Positions 1-7,945 of a stretch of DNA of 61,728 nt are shown here, piece after piece. The position numbers were made by a program, and so were the translations under genes. Within the stretch, counting starts at the first letter, position 1. Every line of letters begins with the position of its first letter. The notes beneath the pieces were generated by a model. It did no database searches and had not been told where the DNA came from. It saw nothing but the letters and a program-made list of their open reading frames with translations. Origin of the DNA: Collimonas sp. OK607 (GTDB taxonomy: Bacteria > Pseudomonadota > Gammaproteobacteria > Burkholderiales > Burkholderiaceae_D); assembly GCF_900111995.1 (NCBI RefSeq), contig NZ_FOKF01000031.1, forward strand, positions 1 through 61,728. Reading direction: 5' to 3'.

Positions 1-66
1 ATCTGGGCGCTATTGGCGCACGATCGAAAGTATGAGCGCGCTTACGTCAGCACCAAGGCTGCATGA
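1..66 (+). mobile_element. IS110-type transposase, C-terminal tail (partial)
   Basis: Reading from base 1 gives 21 residues ending at a TGA at 64-66, with the pattern WALLAHDRKYERAY near the end. This resembles the C-terminal tail of IS110/IS1111-type transposases, in which a WxLLxxxxxY segment closes the protein. Only the tail is in the window, so the family call rests on a short match. The rest of the element lies to the left of base 1. Confidence 0.5.
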
Positions 67-631
67 ATAGAGCGCTACGTAGCAGCAGTTGATTAGTTTT
101 ACAACATGAGTACGTTGAAAGGTTGCGCAAGGTAATTGAGTGTGATGGTAAACAGGTCAGACCGGGGCTCACGAAACCTGAACTCACTTTAGAGCCAAGA
201 GCTCGTCAAAGAAATTAGGTGTGGGCCAGCGGATTCCATCAAGGCCAGCAGAGTTCAGTCTGCAACAAGGCCGGATATAAAACTGCATCCTTATCTGTTT
301 GGCAGTACACAAAAAACCTTGGCAAATAGGAGGCGTCCATATAAATATGAGTTGAGCGTGACGCAAGGAATCTTGCACTGGTTTGCGCTACTCAATCATG
401 ATGATGCGATATCTTTAGCCGCGATATTTTGGAGTGAATTCGTTGCAACACTCAAACGTGGCCAGGAAATTACTATTGAGCTGAATCAGCTCAAGGATTG
501 GGTGAACAAATTTCCGATTGGATACCGGAAGGGTCAGATCAGTAGCTATTGTGGTGTGCCAAAATAAGCAAAATACCGTATCACACTGCAATATATCGCA
601 TCACATAACTAATGATTTGTATGGGAAAAAC
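67..631. other. Gene-poor stretch between IS tail and tRNA-Arg
   Basis: About 560 bases without a gene I can support. One open frame at 319-567 (+) could encode 82 residues from a TTG start, but it has no well-placed ribosome binding site and no recognisable domain. An AGGAGG at 325-330 is followed by an ATG at 348 whose frame closes at once. The stretch probably holds the 3' end of the IS110-type element plus decayed DNA next to the 3' end of the tRNA. Confidence 0.4.
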
Positions 632-707
632 TGGTGCGGCTGGCTGGAATCGAACCAGCGACCCTTGGCTTCGGAGGCCAATACTCTATCCACTGAGCTA
701 CAGCCGC
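632..707 (-). tRNA. tRNA-Arg (CCG)
   Basis: The minus strand folds into a complete cloverleaf. The acceptor stem is GCGGCTG/CAGCCGC, the discriminator base is A and the CCA end is encoded (632-634). The T-arm is GCTGG TTCGATT CCAGC. The anticodon stem TTGGC/GCCAA encloses the loop CTCCGAA, so the anticodon is CCG (arginine). The 3' end faces the IS-containing left edge, which makes it a plausible integration site. Confidence 0.95.
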
Positions 708-907
708 ATAAGAGGAACGGTGAAGAGGCATGAAGGATACCGTTTTTCTGCGCGCGCGTCCATGTAAAGCAACGTTTCTCCGTTCCAAATAGTAATTATT
801 GCGACTATAATCAAGGGTTTGGCGGGGGATCGTGTGCTGTTTGGGCGGTTTCAACTGTTTTTTTGCGCCTATCCGGCTACGGCTTTGAAAATTGCACTGA
901 GGGAATC

Positions 908-1516
908 ATGAGCGACGCACATAACGAAGAACATCAATCCGCGATCAGAACACCGAAGCAACTGATCATTGCCATTGCAGCGGGCTTTTTGGTCCCCATC
1001 ATCTGCATCGTATTGCTGGTGCAATACGTTACCGCCGGCAAGAAAGTCGGCGCCGGTTCCGAGGGGCAGACGCCGGAAGCGATTGCCGCCCGTATCAGCC
1101 CTGTGGCCGATGCCGGTTTCACCTTCAAAGATGTCAACGCACCGAAGCAATTATTGTCGGGCGAAGAAGTTTTCAAATCCACTTGCGCAGCTTGCCATGC
1201 AGCTGGCGTAGCCGGTGCACCTAAGGTCGGCGATGCCGGCGCCTGGGGTCCGCGTCTGGCCGATGGCTACGACAAGGTGGTCGGATATGCGTTGCACGGT
1301 TTGCGGGCGATGCCGGCCAAGGGCGGTAATGCCGACCTGGACGATATCGAAGTTGCGCGCGCCGTGGTCTACATGGCCAATCAATCCGGTGGCAAGTTCA
1401 AGGAACCGGAAGTGCCGGCGCCCGCTGCGCCAGCCGCTGCTGCCGGTGCATCGGCAAGTGCGGCTGCTTCAGCTTCCGCCGCAGCCAGCGCTGCTTCGGA
1501 GCCGGCAGCAAAATAA
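908..1516 (+). CDS. Membrane-anchored cytochrome c (class I, c5-like)
   Basis: This 202-residue protein has a cytosolic N-terminus, one membrane anchor (about 18-42) and a periplasmic cytochrome c domain. The heme site is C93-A-A-C96-H97 and the likely axial methionine is M135 in RAMPAKGG, as in c5/c-555 type proteins. The last 40 residues are an Ala/Ser/Pro-rich low-complexity tail. It probably carries electrons to a terminal oxidase or another periplasmic acceptor; the partner cannot be told from the sequence. The ATG at 908 is preceded by GAGGG at good spacing; an upstream in-frame start at 863 lacks such a site. The gene stands alone and ends at a strong bidirectional terminator. Confidence 0.88.
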   Translation: MSDAHNEEHQSAIRTPKQLIIAIAAGFLVPIICIVLLVQYVTAGKKVGAGSEGQTPEAIAARISPVADAGFTFKDVNAPKQLLSGEEVFKSTCAACHAAGVAGAPKVGDAGAWGPRLADGYDKVVGYALHGLRAMPAKGGNADLDDIEVARAVVYMANQSGGKFKEPEVPAPAAPAAAAGASASAAASASAAASAASEPAAK

Positions 1517-1540
1517 TTCATTCCGCATCCGGAAGTCGTA

Positions 1541-1576
1541 AAAAAAACCAGTCGAAACATCGACTGGTTTTTTTTC
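1541..1576. terminator. Bidirectional intrinsic terminator
   Basis: Arms AACCAGTCGA and TCGACTGGTT around a four-base AACA loop, with an A-run on the left and a T-run on the right. It can end both the cytochrome c transcript (+) and the OmpA-family lipoprotein transcript (-), which converge here. Confidence 0.88.
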
Positions 1577-1619
1577 GACCGTGGGCTTGGTCGGCAGATC
1601 AATTAGCCGGTTGCTGGCC

Positions 1620-2285
1620 TTATTGAGCAGGAGCCGGCTCGCGAACATAAATCTCGGCACGGCGATTAACCGCACGATTGGCCGCAGTATCGTTGGCAAC
1701 CAGTGGCTGGGATGAGCCAAGGCCATCCATACTGATGCGGTTTGGCGCGACGCCGCGGCTGCTCAGGTAGCTGCTGACATTCTGCGCGCGTTGGCGTGAC
1801 AGCGGGCCGTTGATGGCGTCGGTGCCGGTATTATCCGTATGGCCGTAGACTTCCACCAGCGATGTCGGACTTTGAACCAGTGTTGTCGCCAGCTGGTCCA
1901 GGATCGGGCGCAGGGCCGGATTGAGGTCGGCGCGTCCGGTAGCAAAGCCGGTATCGGCTGGAACGTTGACCTTCAGGCGGTTATCCGCAGTTTGAGTGAC
2001 TTGTACGTTAGTACCGGCAGTAGCTTTTTCCATCGCTGCTTTTTGCTCTTGCTGGCGCTTACCCCAGATATTGCCGCCAACCGCGCCAATTGCAGCGCCA
2101 ATTGCAGCACCGGCAGCTGTCCGTTTGGCTCCGCCCGGGCCTGCAATACCACCCACCAGGCCACCCAGTACAGCGCCGGCGCCGGCGCCTATGCCCGTGT
2201 CTCTTTGGGTTTCTGTCATGTTGGCACAGCCTGCTGTTGCCACGGTAACTGCCAGAACCAGGGCACCGATCTTGAATTTATGCAT
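1620..2285 (-). CDS. OmpA-family peptidoglycan-associated lipoprotein
   Basis: A 221-residue outer-membrane lipoprotein. The signal peptide ends in a lipobox ATAGC, so C20 is the likely lipidated residue. Residues of about 30-75 form a glycine-zipper segment (repeated GxxxG, as in YMGG/Rick_17kDa proteins). Residues of about 100-215 are an OmpA C-terminal domain with the GHTDNTGTD and NRAVNRRAEI motifs that bind diaminopimelate in peptidoglycan. The architecture matches YiaD-type proteins. It probably ties the outer membrane to the cell wall. The start has a clear AGAGAGGAAA site. It converges with the cytochrome c gene. Confidence 0.88.
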   Translation of the reverse strand: MHKFKIGALVLAVTVATAGCANMTETQRDTGIGAGAGAVLGGLVGGIAGPGGAKRTAAGAAIGAAIGAVGGNIWGKRQQEQKAAMEKATAGTNVQVTQTADNRLKVNVPADTGFATGRADLNPALRPILDQLATTLVQSPTSLVEVYGHTDNTGTDAINGPLSRQRAQNVSSYLSSRGVAPNRISMDGLGSSQPLVANDTAANRAVNRRAEIYVREPAPAQ

Positions 2286-2319
2286 GGTATTTCCTCTCTA
2301 ATGTTGAGACAGCATCAGC

Positions 2320-2353
2320 AAAAAAACCGCATCTCCGGTTGGAGATTGCGGTT
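2320..2353 (-). terminator. Intrinsic terminator of the YqjD/YqjE-like operon
   Basis: On the minus strand a hairpin with arms built on CCGCAATCTCC and GGAGATGCGG (loop AACC) is followed by seven T residues. It overlaps the stop codon of the gene at 2352-2729 and ends the three-gene operon before the OmpA-family lipoprotein gene. Confidence 0.82.
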
Positions 2354-2729
2354 ATTCGTCGTCCGTTGTTGCCTTGGTATTTCTACTGCTGAAAAATAAG
2401 GCGCCGCCGATTGCTGCGATGACGGTTGCGCCGATAAGAAGGGGTTTGCGGGTACCGCGCCTGGATAACCATGAGGCGCCGGTCAGCAGCAGCGGCAGCA
2501 CGGTGCGCAGATTGCCGGTCTTGAGATTGATCGGATTGCTGAATGCCGAAGAAGCGATACCGGTTATCCGGCCTAGCAAAATGGACGCTACCGATTTGCT
2601 GTTCAGGTTAGCGCGCACGATATCGCGCGAGGCGAGCATGTCGGCGCGGAAGGCGGCGCCTTCCGCCAGCAGCATTTGCTTGCGCTCGGCGGTTGAAAGT
2701 TTACTGTCCAGCCCTGAGTATCTGCTCAT
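2352..2729 (-). CDS. Small membrane protein, third gene of YqjD/YqjE-like operon
   Basis: About 125 residues from the ATG at 2729; a TTG at 2747 would add six. The N-terminal half is polar and helical (SKLSTAERKQMLL, ASRDIVRANL). The C-terminal part has two hydrophobic segments, one around LRTVLPLLLTGASWL and one around LLIGATVIAAIGGALFF. I do not recognise a catalytic motif. In many proteobacteria a DUF883 protein and a holin-like YqjE protein are followed by a small YqjK-type protein, and this gene holds that place, starting within a few bases of the yqjE stop. The function is unknown; a role in envelope or stationary-phase membrane organisation is inference. Confidence 0.65.
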   Translation of the reverse strand: MSRYSGLDSKLSTAERKQMLLAEGAAFRADMLASRDIVRANLNSKSVASILLGRITGIASSAFSNPINLKTGNLRTVLPLLLTGASWLSRRGTRKPLLIGATVIAAIGGALFFSSRNTKATTDDE

Positions 2730-2743
2730 GTCAGGTCCCGTGT

Positions 2744-3130
2744 TCAAAGTAAGGCGTCACGATCTTTACGCAGCTCTGCCATGGTCACTGGCAAACCGAG
2801 CCGGCCCTGGCGCAACACGCTACGCACGTACAGGCCGGTGCCTATCGCAAGAATGGTAAAGAAGACGGCCAGGATCAGCAGTATCTTCCAGCCGAGGGTT
2901 TCCCAGGCCAGCACCAGCACCAGGCCGCTCCAGAAGGCCAGGGCAAACCACAAGGCGACCATGCCGAGCGCGCAGACCAGGAATAACTTGAACAGGTGGG
3001 AGCCGATCTCGGAGAATTCGAGGGCGGCCAGCTCGATGCGGCTGATCACCAGCGCAAACATGTTCTTGGCGGTGCCGACCAGCCCGGACACCAGACCCGG
3101 ACTGCCTTGCTTGGCTTGTTGTGGGTTCAT
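2744..3130 (-). CDS. YqjE-like holin-superfamily membrane protein
   Basis: A 128-residue protein with two long hydrophobic segments (about residues 45-68 and 73-98) flanked by an amphipathic N-terminus (LVGTAKNMFALVISRIELAAL) and a short polar tail. This is the pattern of YqjE / phage holin superfamily III proteins, which sit in the inner membrane. It lies between a DUF883 gene upstream (24-base gap) and a small membrane protein gene downstream, matching the elaB/yqjD-yqjE-yqjK order. No lytic role should be assumed, because chromosomal YqjE proteins are not linked to an endolysin and none is seen here. Confidence 0.8.
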   Translation of the reverse strand: MNPQQAKQGSPGLVSGLVGTAKNMFALVISRIELAALEFSEIGSHLFKLFLVCALGMVALWFALAFWSGLVLVLAWETLGWKILLILAVFFTILAIGTGLYVRSVLRQGRLGLPVTMAELRKDRDALL

Positions 3131-3154
3131 GCGAGCCTGATAGTTATATTGCGA

Positions 3155-3454
3155 TTATTTGCGGGAAATGACCAGGCCGACCAGCAAGCCGATACCGGCC
3201 GAAATAGCAATTGCTCGCCATGGATTTTCCTGGACGTAGTCGTCGGTGGTGGCGGCGATTTCCTTGCCTGCTTCAATTGCGGCAGCTTGCACGTCTTGTG
3301 CCTTAGACACGGCAGAGTCAAGTAGTTCCAAACCTTTGTTACGCAGATCTTCGGCTTTTTCGCCGGTGCTGGTGGCTGCTTCGCGAAACAGTTGTTGCGC
3401 ATCTTCGACCATGCTGCGGATATCGCTGCGGGTTCTCAGAGTGGATCGGTGCAT
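3155..3454 (-). CDS. DUF883 family (ElaB/YqjD-like) protein
   Basis: A 99-residue protein. The first 70 residues are a helical, charged stretch (VEDAQQLFREAATSTGEKAE). The C-terminus has the family hallmark: a short NPW motif (ENPWRAIAI) leading into a Gly-rich transmembrane segment that ends in ISRK. In E. coli, ElaB and YqjD are tail-anchored inner-membrane proteins that bind ribosomes in stationary phase. That role is known for the family and inferred here. It is the first gene of a three-gene operon on the minus strand. Confidence 0.87.
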   Translation of the reverse strand: MHRSTLRTRSDIRSMVEDAQQLFREAATSTGEKAEDLRNKGLELLDSAVSKAQDVQAAAIEAGKEIAATTDDYVQENPWRAIAISAGIGLLVGLVISRK

Positions 3455-3666
3455 CGTGTAGCTCCTTCATTCGTAAATTTCAAGTGTAGCAACCGCTTCT
3501 GTAAAAAGCTGCGGTGTTACTAACTTAGGCGTATCGATGTGTGTCGATAATACAGGCTCTTATGCCAGTCTGCCAACACAGTGCTTTTTTGATAGTTACT
3601 TTGCGTCTGGCGGTCACCCGGTGCGGGCGACTGATGTTGCGGCAATCAAGTTTTATATCGCATTTT

Positions 3667-4176
3667 TTATTTCTTGTTCTGCAGTTCCGCAATCGCTTCG
3701 ATGTTGCCGATCTGGATAACAATGGGGCGCAAAGCAATCGTCGCTTGCGCCGGCCGCCAGGCAAACAGCCATTCGTGGTGAGAAGCGTCGCGTTTGGTTT
3801 TGCTGAAAGCACTGCCCAGCGGGCTCGGCTGGCCGTAGCTGACAGCGGCGTCAATCCCGGCCCAGTTCGGCAGCACGCGCTGCGCGGCGCGGTGGATCAG
3901 CTCGCCGAATTGTTCTGTGTCGTGAATCACCAGGCAGCAATCGGCTGGTGCGAACGCGTTGAACAAGCTGGCGTCACCGCTGCTGCTCATGCTCAAGGTC
4001 AGCATTTGCGGCGCCGCCCGGCTTGTCGCGCCGCGCGAATGATGGAGGTTGCTGATTTGCAGACTCTCTGCGGGTGGACGCAAACGGAACTCTCCGAGCG
4101 TCAGCGAGCGCTCCAGCCATTGCCGCTCCGAATAACGGTAGAGTTTGGTAGGGCGTTGATAATCTGCGCTTAACAT
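3667..4176 (-). CDS. Hypothetical protein, 169 aa
   Basis: I do not recognise this protein. It has no signal peptide and no membrane segment, and is mixed alpha/beta in character. Notable segments are KLYRYSERQWLERSL near the N-terminus, where an aromatic-rich start is followed by LTLGEFRLRPP, and DCCLVIHDTEQFGELIHRA in the middle. The reading frame is well filled, codon use matches neighbours, and it stands as a single gene between the DUF883 operon and rnk. A soluble cytoplasmic protein is the most that can be said. Confidence 0.55.
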   Translation of the reverse strand: MLSADYQRPTKLYRYSERQWLERSLTLGEFRLRPPAESLQISNLHHSRGATSRAAPQMLTLSMSSSGDASLFNAFAPADCCLVIHDTEQFGELIHRAAQRVLPNWAGIDAAVSYGQPSPLGSAFSKTKRDASHHEWLFAWRPAQATIALRPIVIQIGNIEAIAELQNKK

Positions 4177-4276
4177 GATGTTTGTCTTTATTCTTTGTGT
4201 AACGATGCGAAAATCCCGCGTATTGAAAACTTGCGGCTGGACCGTTGATGGATGCAGCGCGCTATTGCCTGTTCCG

Positions 4277-4687
4277 TTAAAGATGGAATTCGCCGTTGGC
4301 TTCCGGCTGATAGGTCACATCCAGTATGCGCAGCTTTAAAGGCCGCCCGCCCGGACCTTGCCAAGAGATGCTTTGTCCCACCGACAGGCCCAGCAGAGCG
4401 CTGCCGACCGGCGCCAGGATCGACACTGCGTCGGGTGCATTGGATGGGCCCGGATAGGCCAGCGTCATGCCGTATTCCGTATTGCTGACTTCATCGACGA
4501 AACGCACCGCCGAATTCATCGTGATGACGCCCGGCGGAATTTCTTCGGGAGCTACCACGGTGGCGCGGCCCAGTTCGTTCTGCAAGGCGTCGATGCCGGG
4601 CAGGTTGCGGTAGGCGTTCGATGCCATCAATTGTTCAATGCGCTCCAGGTCGAAACTGGAAATGATGAGTGGCGGCTGATTATCCAT
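4277..4687 (-). CDS. rnk: Nucleoside diphosphate kinase regulator Rnk
   Basis: A 136-residue protein with the Rnk layout. A short N-terminal coiled region (SSFDLERIEQLMAS) is followed by a GreA/GreB-type C-terminal domain from about residue 45, with VITMNSAVRFVDEVSN and SILAPVGSALLGLSVGQSI. Rnk binds RNA polymerase at the secondary channel like the Gre factors but has a short coiled coil without the cleavage-stimulating acidic tip. It influences nucleotide and alginate-type metabolism in other bacteria. No strong ribosome binding site precedes the ATG; instead the leader contains three C-rich 9-base repeats (see 4710-4736). Confidence 0.88.
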   Translation of the reverse strand: MDNQPPLIISSFDLERIEQLMASNAYRNLPGIDALQNELGRATVVAPEEIPPGVITMNSAVRFVDEVSNTEYGMTLAYPGPSNAPDAVSILAPVGSALLGLSVGQSISWQGPGGRPLKLRILDVTYQPEANGEFHL

Positions 4688-4709
4688 TGCGATGCTGTCT
4701 CGTAAAAAA

Positions 4710-4736
4710 GGGGATCAAGGGGATAAAGGGGATAAA
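4710..4736 (-). repeat. Three 9-bp repeats in the rnk leader
   Basis: GGGGATCAA, GGGGATAAA and GGGGATAAA stand in tandem on the plus strand. Read in the direction of rnk, they give repeated ATCCCC(T)T units 23-49 bases upstream of the start codon, in what is probably its 5' untranslated leader. The gene start itself lacks an obvious Shine-Dalgarno sequence. Confidence 0.7.
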
Positions 4737-4865
4737 TTTGCGAACGCGGCGAGGCGGAGTCTCACACGGGGTCTGTCTTTGCGTTCCGGCTGGTAGCTCG
4801 ATGGTAGGCGAGAAGCGCGCTGGAAGCAAGTCGGACGCAATCGCGTCCTGACTGTGGGATAGTGG

Positions 4866-5330
4866 TTACTCGTCCATCTGCCGTTCTGCGATCGAGCGCA
4901 ATTGGAAGCGGCCGTCGTTATTGAACAGCCAGCTTTCGGAGATCTCGACTTCGCCTCGTCGCACGAGTCTGCTATCAGGTTTGGGGAAGGGGGCGGCACG
5001 GCGTAGCGTTGCCAGCGCGGTTGCTTCGGCCGTGCGGTCTCGATTGGTGCGCAAAATGTCCGCGCGCAGCAGTTGGCCTTCGGCGCCTACAAAATATTTG
5101 ACGACAATCACGGCGCGCAATAATGCCTGCGGGCGTCCGACGTATACCTCGGTCGAGTTGACCGCGGCAATTCTTTGCGCCAGCCCACGCTTGTAGTCGT
5201 CCAGCGTGGTGGCGGTTGAGGTTGCGGTCGAAGTGGTGGAGGACAGCGGCGATTCTGCCAGCTTGTTGGTACAGGCGGCCAGCATGAGCGCGCTGATGGA
5301 GTACAAGCCAATCCTGATTCGGGCATTCAT
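4866..5330 (-). CDS. Lipoprotein with TonB C-terminal-like domain
   Basis: A 154-residue protein. The signal peptide ends in the lipobox LAAC with lipidated C20. A Ser/Thr-rich linker follows (about 28-45), then a globular domain of about 95 residues. Its pattern VIVVKYFVGAEGQLLRADIL, ALATLRRAAPFPKPDS and GEVEISESWLFNNDGRFQL matches TonB C-terminal / TonB-like domains (strand, two helices, strand). No ExbB/ExbD or receptor is nearby, so this is a free-standing TonB-box-type lipoprotein of unknown partner. The ATG at 5330 is chosen because GGAG lies nine bases upstream; in-frame ATGs at 5339 and 5345 have no usable site. Confidence 0.7.
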   Translation of the reverse strand: MNARIRIGLYSISALMLAACTNKLAESPLSSTTSTATSTATTLDDYKRGLAQRIAAVNSTEVYVGRPQALLRAVIVVKYFVGAEGQLLRADILRTNRDRTAEATALATLRRAAPFPKPDSRLVRRGEVEISESWLFNNDGRFQLRSIAERQMDE

Positions 5331-5345
5331 CTTAGTCATCTCCAT

Positions 5346-5733
5346 AGATTTTATTGATTATTTTATAAGTATTGATAATTTTTAACGAAAGTCCAAGATG
5401 ACTGGATTATCCGGCAGCAGCACCGTTGGCAACGATCTCTATCAGGCTGTATTTTGTTAAGACAATCGATATGCGCCTGATGTTCCGTTTCGGCAAACCG
5501 ACTCGGTAAAAATAATTCCAGAGACGAATTACGGAGAAAATTAAAACCCGTTGCGAACCCCCGCTAACCTAGTAAATACGCGGGTTTGCAGGCGATAATG
5601 CAGCACTGCAAAAAACTTTTCAAAACAAAATGCGACGAAGCACTAGCAAATTTAAAAAAACCGTTGTACAATCTGCCCCCTTCAGACGTAGTGACATACG
5701 TTAAGAAAATTTGGCTGTCTAAGTGTGCATTTT
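5346..5733. other. Intergenic region upstream of tRNA operon
   Basis: No coding potential seen in this 388-base AT-richer stretch. It must hold the promoter of the tRNA-Val/tRNA-Asp transcript. A TACAAT at 5667-5672 is a fair -10 element, about 60 bases before the first tRNA, but no convincing -35 hexamer sits 16-18 bases before it. The lipoprotein gene promoter (minus strand) should lie at its left end. Confidence 0.45.
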
Positions 5734-5809
5734 GGGTGCTTAGCTCAGTTGGTAGAGCGGCGCCCTTACAAGGCGTAGGTCGGGAGTTCGAGCCTCTCAG
5801 CACCCACCA
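5734..5809 (+). tRNA. tRNA-Val (TAC)
   Basis: Complete cloverleaf: acceptor stem GGGTGCT/AGCACCC, D-arm with AGTTGGTAGAGC, anticodon stem CGCC/GGCG enclosing CTTACAA (anticodon TAC), T-arm GGGAG TTCGAGC CTCTC and an encoded CCA. It is the first gene of a two-tRNA transcript. Confidence 0.95.
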
Positions 5810-5844
5810 AGTGGCCAAATGATCGTAAATGAAGCAGTAGTTTA

Positions 5845-5921
5845 GGAGTGGTAGTTCAGTTGGTTAGAATACCGGCCTGTCACGCCGGGGGTCGCGGGTT
5901 CGAGTCCCGTCCACTCCGCCA
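5845..5921 (+). tRNA. tRNA-Asp (GTC)
   Basis: Complete 77-base cloverleaf with encoded CCA: acceptor stem GGAGTGG/CCACTCC, anticodon stem CCGGC/GCCGG around CTGTCAC (anticodon GTC), T-arm CGGG TTCGAGT CCCG. It lies 35 bases after tRNA-Val and just before an intrinsic terminator, so the two are co-transcribed. Confidence 0.95.
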
Positions 5922-5930
5922 GAACATGAA

Positions 5931-5959
5931 AAAGACGACCGCAAGGTCGTCTTTTTTTT
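5931..5959 (+). terminator. Terminator of the tRNA-Val/tRNA-Asp operon
   Basis: Arms AAAGACGACC and GGTCGTCTTT around a GCAA tetraloop, followed by T residues. It sits ten bases after the tRNA-Asp CCA end. The A-run at its left also lets it serve the convergent gene at 5981-6499. Confidence 0.9.
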
Positions 5960-5980
5960 CGCCCGCAATTTAAGGTGCTA

Positions 5981-6499
5981 TCAGAACCGATCGCCGATGG
6001 TACGGGTAATCGCAGTACCCTCGGATTTTTGCAGCAGAAGCTTGCCATTGCGGATCACCAGGGTTTCGCTGCTCTTATCCCTGGTTTCGGCGATCCTGCC
6101 GACCGGCCCGATGGCCATGCTGATATTGGTGGCGACCTTTACCTCGGCGCTCTTGCGATCCTTGCCTATCTCGATATGCTCGATGGTGACCTGGTAATTG
6201 GTCGATATGCCGCCTTGCCTTCCGGCTTGGGCCAGCGATTCAAACATCTTGTCGTACTTGTCGCAGGTTTCTTCCTTGTCGAAATTCTCTTGGAGCCGTC
6301 CCTGGCTGGTGGAGTTGATGCCGGTACGCGTGAAATCCTTGCTCAGCATGGCGCACAACTCCTTGCCGCGGCCATTCAGGAGGTGCTCGGTGGCAGTGTC
6401 GTAAAAGCGTGTGACGCTCGCCTCATCGACGGAATTTTGACGATTCCAGTACCAACCGCCTATCCCGACGGCAACTAATAACAAAATAATGACTCTCAT
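5981..6499 (-). CDS. Membrane-anchored hypothetical protein, 172 aa
   Basis: The protein starts with a single hydrophobic segment (MRVIILLLVAVGIGGWYW) that could be an uncleaved anchor, so the remaining 150 residues would be periplasmic. The soluble part begins with SVTRFYDTATEHLLNGRGKELCAML, which looks like the first helices of an NTF2-like (SnoaL/DUF4440 type) fold. It ends with beta-rich segments such as KSAEVKVATNISMAIG and ETLVIRNGKLLLQKSEG. The fold is inference from this pattern. There are two cysteines in the soluble part (ELCAM and EETCDKY) that could form a disulfide. An AGGG precedes the ATG. Monocistronic, converging with the tRNA operon. Confidence 0.6.
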   Translation of the reverse strand: MRVIILLLVAVGIGGWYWNRQNSVDEASVTRFYDTATEHLLNGRGKELCAMLSKDFTRTGINSTSQGRLQENFDKEETCDKYDKMFESLAQAGRQGGISTNYQVTIEHIEIGKDRKSAEVKVATNISMAIGPVGRIAETRDKSSETLVIRNGKLLLQKSEGTAITRTIGDRF

Positions 6500-6787
6500 G
6501 GTGCCCTGAACCCCTTAAAACGCTAAAGACGCCTAAAATTTACTGCGCCACTTATGCCGATGCGGCTTAATTTCCCAGTAAGCTATAGAATATCTGTAGT
6601 GCAATAATTTTGATACATAACTTAATTCCGCATCCGTGCGATCACCAGAACATGGCATTATTGTTTCTCTTTGGCACCATGTCCTGCACCCATTTCTCCC
6701 GAAACATGAATCGCTGTCGGTCATACGTGACCGCTGGTTGCCTATGAGGGTGAATAAAACAATGGCAATCAACGGGAAGTCGGAGAC

Positions 6788-7918
6788 ATGAAACAGCAAC
6801 GACGAAAAGAAGTGAATGCGATGGCATTGGGCATGCTCGGGCGTGCTGCCTTGAGCAGCCTGCTGGATACCCTGCTGCTGTGGGGTTTTGCCCGCGCCGG
6901 GGTGATCGAGCCGGAAATCGCGCTGCTTTACGGCATGGCCGTGGTGATAACCAACGGTATTTTCTACCTGATAATCCGTGGCGGCTTCAACCGGGGTTAC
7001 AAGGATCCGGCCCTGACGTTCCCGCAAGTGGTCATCGCCTTGCTGCTACAGACCGGATTCATGATCCTGGCGCCGCAGGTAGGCTACCTGTTCCTGATCA
7101 ATTTCTTCATCATCTACGGCTTCGGGGTACTGGGGCTGAGTACCTTCTGGTACGTGGTGAGCTGGCTGATCGGTTCGCTAGCCCTGGTGCTGGCTTTCAG
7201 CGTGGCCGGAGCGCACCTGCGGCTACCGGTGGCGAACAATTTCAGCCAGTTGCTGGTGTGCCTGTCCTTCATCCTGACGCTGGGCCGTTGCATCTACCTG
7301 ACCAATATGCTGAGCCGCATGCAGCGCAAGATCATGGAAAAGAACCAGCAACTGGTGCTGGCGATGAAACGGGTCCAGGAGCTGGCTACCCGCGATGAGC
7401 TGACCAATATCGAAAACCGCCGTTCGCTGATGGAAATCCTGGCGGTCGAGCAAAAGCGATTCCAGCGTGGCGGCACGCCTTTCTGCATCGCGATCCTGGA
7501 TCTGGACGGCTTCAAGTCGGTTAACGACAATTTTGGCCACGCTGCCGGTGATATGGTGCTGAAGACTTTTGTTGAGATCGTGCGTAATGAAATGCGCCTG
7601 AGCGACCACTTTGCCCGTTACGGCGGCGACGAGTTCGTACTGGTGTTGACCGGCACCACAGTGCAAGAGGGGGTGACGGCGCTGGACCGGATCTGCGCCG
7701 AGACCGAGATGTACGACTGGAGCAAGTTCGGCAAGGATATTATTTTGACGGCCTCCATCGGGATTACCGATTTCCGCCCGGGCGAGAGCATCGACGAGGC
7801 ATTCCAGCGCGCCGACATGGCGCTGTACGGTGCCAAGGCGGCAGGCCGTAACCGCGTCATGATCAGCCCTGACAGTTTCGAGTCTTCCGACGGCGGCACC
7901 ACCATCAGGGCTTTCTAA
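6788..7918 (+). CDS. Membrane diguanylate cyclase (GGDEF)
   Basis: A 376-residue protein that makes c-di-GMP from two GTP. About six transmembrane helices fill residues 15-172 with no recognisable ligand-binding domain. A short coiled linker (about 175-200) leads to the GGDEF domain (about 201-365). The active motif G279-G-D-E-F283 is intact, and an inhibitory I-site R270-L-S-D273 lies exactly five residues before it, so product inhibition is expected. The metal-binding DLDGFK motif (238-243) is present. Encoded alone. It is a possible source of the c-di-GMP that would act on the NfrB-type synthase at 33.5-35.7 kb; that link is inference. Confidence 0.92.
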   Translation: MKQQRRKEVNAMALGMLGRAALSSLLDTLLLWGFARAGVIEPEIALLYGMAVVITNGIFYLIIRGGFNRGYKDPALTFPQVVIALLLQTGFMILAPQVGYLFLINFFIIYGFGVLGLSTFWYVVSWLIGSLALVLAFSVAGAHLRLPVANNFSQLLVCLSFILTLGRCIYLTNMLSRMQRKIMEKNQQLVLAMKRVQELATRDELTNIENRRSLMEILAVEQKRFQRGGTPFCIAILDLDGFKSVNDNFGHAAGDMVLKTFVEIVRNEMRLSDHFARYGGDEFVLVLTGTTVQEGVTALDRICAETEMYDWSKFGKDIILTASIGITDFRPGESIDEAFQRADMALYGAKAAGRNRVMISPDSFESSDGGTTIRAF

Positions 7919-7945
7919 GGGTTAGAGCAATGGCGGGCCGGGGTT

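Noticed and set aside
2744-3130. Phage lysis cassette, from the holin-like protein
   Set aside because: Its neighbours are DUF883 and a small membrane protein, the chromosomal yqjD-yqjE-yqjK order; no endolysin or phage gene is near.
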